Below are positions 62,006-64,000 of a DNA stretch of 64,000 nucleotides, piece by piece. Each line of letters starts with the position of its first letter. The stretch's first letter is position 1. The position numbers and the translations under genes were made by a program. Origin of the DNA: Phyllobacterium brassicacearum (GTDB lineage: Bacteria > Pseudomonadota > Alphaproteobacteria > Rhizobiales > Rhizobiaceae); contig NZ_PGGO01000008.1 in the NCBI RefSeq assembly GCF_003010955.1, positions 1-64,000 on the forward strand, in the 5' to 3' direction. The notes under the pieces were generated by a model, which saw only the letters and a list, made by a program, of their open reading frames with translations, was not told where the DNA came from and ran no database searches.

Positions 62006-62371
62006 CGTGCACCTCCGTTTTTCACCTGATCCGGCATAGGCACCAAGGGTTACGCTTTCTTTAACCTGCCAGAGATTAGCGGCCGACATGGAAGCAGTAC
62101 AGGATACCGCCCCGGAAAACCAATTTGGAACGGCGGAAGCGTCATCACGCCAATGCCGGATACCCAACGGAAAGCCGCCGTTCCTCGCCATGCGACGAGC
62201 AGGGCCGGCGACAGGCACCCTTGCGAGGCAAGCGACGCCGTATATCTCGAGAGAAAGCCTGCCGACGGCCGGGCTTCATGGCCCAAAAGCTCTTTGCAGC
62301 CTGAACGGCTGGCTTGAGTGTCGCCAATTCCCCAGTCTGTGACGCTTGCGGCTTCGACTGGAGGATCTAGT
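62006..62371. other. Intergenic stretch, no gene seen
   Basis: About 365 bp with no frame that has a ribosome site or protein-like composition. No obvious structure. Confidence 0.45.
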
Positions 62372-62473
62372 TCACTTCCGGTGGTGATCCCACCGATTAA
62401 CCAGGTAAACGAGCGCGCCGGTCCATGCGACCGCAGTGAGCATCGCCAAGATTAATGCAAAGTGACTGTACAT
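62372..62473 (-). CDS. 33-aa membrane protein
   Basis: From ATG 62473 the product is one membrane helix (HFALILAMLTAVAWTGALVY) and a basic tail (NRWDHHRK). The ribosome site is distant, so an ATG at 62512 may be used instead. It resembles other single-helix small proteins. Confidence 0.5.
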   Translation of the reverse strand: MYSHFALILAMLTAVAWTGALVYLVNRWDHHRK

Positions 62474-62673
62474 CAGTTCATTCGTCCCTTTTGAGTGAGG
62501 TTTGCCGGGCATCTTGAGAAGTCCGGGCCTCCGTGCCGGGTAGTAGACCCGACTCACAAAATTGTCTCGCCATGTGGCGCAGTAGTCAAACGCATTCTGG
62601 CAAGATTGGTTCATGGTACGTTGAAGAAAACTTGGGGATTAGGCCAATGACAATTTGCAACGTACCAGAATAG

Positions 62674-62748
62674 TGGCTCCCCGGGCCGGATTCGAACCAG
62701 CGACCAACCGGTTAACAGCCGGTTGCTCTACCACTGAGCTACCGGGGA
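62674..62748 (-). tRNA. tRNA-Asn (anticodon GUU)
   Basis: 75 nt with encoded CCA. Acceptor TCCCCGG pairs with CCGGGGA; anticodon loop CTGTTAA; T-loop TTCGAAT. A standard cloverleaf. Confidence 0.95.
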
Positions 62749-62898
62749 ATAGCTATTCAGTCATCAGCGAAGTGGCCTATAGCAAAAGGGTTTGGCTTTT
62801 GCAAAGGACCATTTCGTTTTTTTTCGATGAATGTGCATAACAGAATGATGACATGAAGCGATGCACTTCCTACATCGGGGTCTGAGACTTCCGTTTTA

Positions 62899-63243
62899 AT
62901 GCAAGAGAAGATGTTGTTGGAAGGGCCCGACGATACCGATAAACAACCGCATGCGGCGCATCATCCGCACGGTACGCACCACAGGCGCAGGCACCTGCGC
63001 ATCTTTGGCCGGCGTGTTCCCGTGCCGCAATCGGTGGCAATGCGTCGCACGCTGGGCGGCCTGCTGATTGCCGGTGGCACGCTGGGCTTTCTTCCCATAC
63101 TCGGATTTTGGATGGTACCGCTAGGACTTGTGGTTCTGTCCCACGATTCGGCGATAGTCCGGCGCAAGCGGCGTCAGATCGAGGTCAAGCTCGGGCGGCG
63201 CTGGAAGGGCGGCTGGTTTGGCTCGGACAAGTCCGAGGACTAG
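62899..63243 (+). CDS. Small PGPGW-like membrane protein
   Basis: 114 aa. His-rich N-terminus (HAAHHPHGTHHRRRHLR), then one or two membrane helices (RTLGGLLIAGGTLGFLPILGFWMVPLGLVVLS) ending in HDSAIVRRKRR. The GFWMVPLGL segment resembles the PGPGW group of rhizobial membrane proteins. Function unknown. Confidence 0.75.
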   Translation: MQEKMLLEGPDDTDKQPHAAHHPHGTHHRRRHLRIFGRRVPVPQSVAMRRTLGGLLIAGGTLGFLPILGFWMVPLGLVVLSHDSAIVRRKRRQIEVKLGRRWKGGWFGSDKSED

Positions 63244-63445
63244 GCGAGGGGTTTTCCCTTTGAAGCGGTCAGAGAGCGGTTCGCATCGCGGGCTAGAACC
63301 CCAACAACCCTGTGCGGCAGCACTTTTTGAAGAACGAATCCGATTTTTTGGGTTATGCGCTGGAATGGCTTGACTAGCCTCGCCGCCTTCCATATTGAAC
63401 CAATCCGTGAATTCAACGGGTTATCCTGATAGCCTGTCGACTTGA

Positions 63446-63519
63446 GGCCTCGTGGCGGAGTGGTTACGCAGAGGACTGCAAATCCTTGCACCCCGGTTCG
63501 ATTCCGGGCGAGGCCTCCA
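63446..63519 (+). tRNA. tRNA-Cys (anticodon GCA)
   Basis: 74 nt with encoded CCA. Acceptor GGCCTCG pairs with CGAGGCC; anticodon loop CTGCAAA; T-loop TTCGATT. Confidence 0.95.
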
Positions 63520-63579
63520 CTAATTTCCACAATAAAATCAAACGGTTATGCTGTTCACCAAGTTGGCGAAGAGCGATTT

Positions 63580-63669
63580 CATGTTGCATCATGTTGCAAG
63601 TGACTACCATTGATTTACAACGATTTTCTTGGAGGCACGGCGAATCCATGCAACATGGATGCAACATGG
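63580..63669. repeat. Repeated ATGTTGCA motifs in inverted orientation
   Basis: Two copies of CATGTTGCA-type motif (63580-63598) face two copies of ATGCAACATGG (63648-63669) on the other strand, forming a double inverted repeat with a 50-nt spacer. It lies between tRNA-Cys and the DUF4145 gene. Could be recombinase or repressor sites. Confidence 0.55.
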
Positions 63670-63690
63670 GAACTGCAGGGGGAGCCTAAC

Positions 63691-64000
63691 ATGAATGCAT
63701 TTGACTGGACCTGTCCGCATTGTGGTCGGTCTCAAATTGTAGAAACCCGTACTTACGACAGTAGGCGTTCTCACCTCGATATCGGAGACACGGCCCACGG
63801 AATGTTAGGCCTCGATTGGACCGCTATCCGTTGCACAAACCATCAATGCAAAGAAGTGACACTTTCTGCTCAGCTGATTCGCATCAAAAGGGGGCCCAAC
63901 TCCGATCACATCAGATTGGGACATCCAATTGAAACTTGGTTACTCAGGCCCACCTCTAACGCTAAACCCCAGCCGGATTATATACCTCAGGTCTTGCGAT
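63691..64000 (+). CDS. DUF4145 domain protein, N-terminal part (runs off the window)
   Basis: 103 codons open to the window end. FDWTCPHCGRSQIV and CTNHQCKEV form a zinc-ribbon-like start; WLLRP and AKPQPDYIPQVLR are the usual lead-in to DUF4145. GGGGGAG precedes ATG 63691. DUF4145 proteins are frequent on mobile elements and near restriction genes. It lies 170 bp past tRNA-Cys, perhaps on a further island. Confidence 0.8.
   Translation, partial: MNAFDWTCPHCGRSQIVETRTYDSRRSHLDIGDTAHGMLGLDWTAIRCTNHQCKEVTLSAQLIRIKRGPNSDHIRLGHPIETWLLRPTSNAKPQPDYIPQVLR

Overview
The window looks like a chromosomal segment of an alphaproteobacterium of the order Hyphomicrobiales (Rhizobiales). Evidence is a 1267-aa class II (B12-dependent) ribonucleotide reductase, several families largely confined to rhizobia (three DUF982 proteins, DUF6665, DUF3606), an EcfG-type general-stress promoter and a NepR-like domain. 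A Phyllobacteriaceae-like genome fits best, but genus and species cannot be fixed from sequence reading alone.

Layout. 0-9.3 kb is core backbone: nrdJ with NrdR-like boxes in its leader, a NUDIX hydrolase, CorA, a xanthine phosphoribosyltransferase, a tandem universal stress protein and a CinA-type protein. 9.3-32.9 kb is an accessory island. It is bounded on the left by a 25-nt copy of the 5' end of tRNA-Leu(UAA) (9328-9352) and on the right by the complete tRNA gene (32813-32898). I read it as a decayed prophage that integrated in that tRNA and lost its integrase. Its left end carries an early phage module (phosphatase, MT-A70 methyltransferase, DUF1376 replication gene with a nonsense codon, frameshifted NusG-like gene). 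A terminase/DUF4376 deletion fusion and an intact lysis cassette (GH19 endolysin, small membrane protein, Rz/Rz1-like pair, XhlA-like protein) lie at 22.0-25.2 kb. Between the two halves sit about 9 kb of non-phage genes: a TetR-controlled pair, cupin, dodecin, McrA-like HNH endonuclease, thermonuclease, and a ferredoxin-cyclase-Rieske fusion. The right third (25.5-32.8 kb) is rich in small rhizobial proteins and repeats, including a NepR-like/DUF982 fusion and a repeated, apparently structured element.

33-63.5 kb returns to backbone metabolism: a GT39 membrane glycosyltransferase; a tripartite tricarboxylate transporter (tctCBA) divergent from an adenine deaminase-threonine deaminase operon; tandem DUF1697 genes; a MocR regulator divergent from an EamA exporter; a DEAD-box helicase; a cysK-alaX-sseA-GNAT operon; ald with its divergent Lrp/AsnC regulator; cfa; nnr; an HxlR regulator divergent from two oxidoreductases; and tRNA-Asn. 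The last 500 bp, after tRNA-Cys, hold an inverted repeat and the start of a DUF4145 gene that runs off the window, possibly the edge of another island.

The most noteworthy items are the redox-domain-flanked cyclase with non-canonical substrate residues, the NepR-like/DUF982 fusion with an EcfG-like promoter, the repeated structured element with compensatory stem changes, and the tRNA-bounded mosaic prophage.
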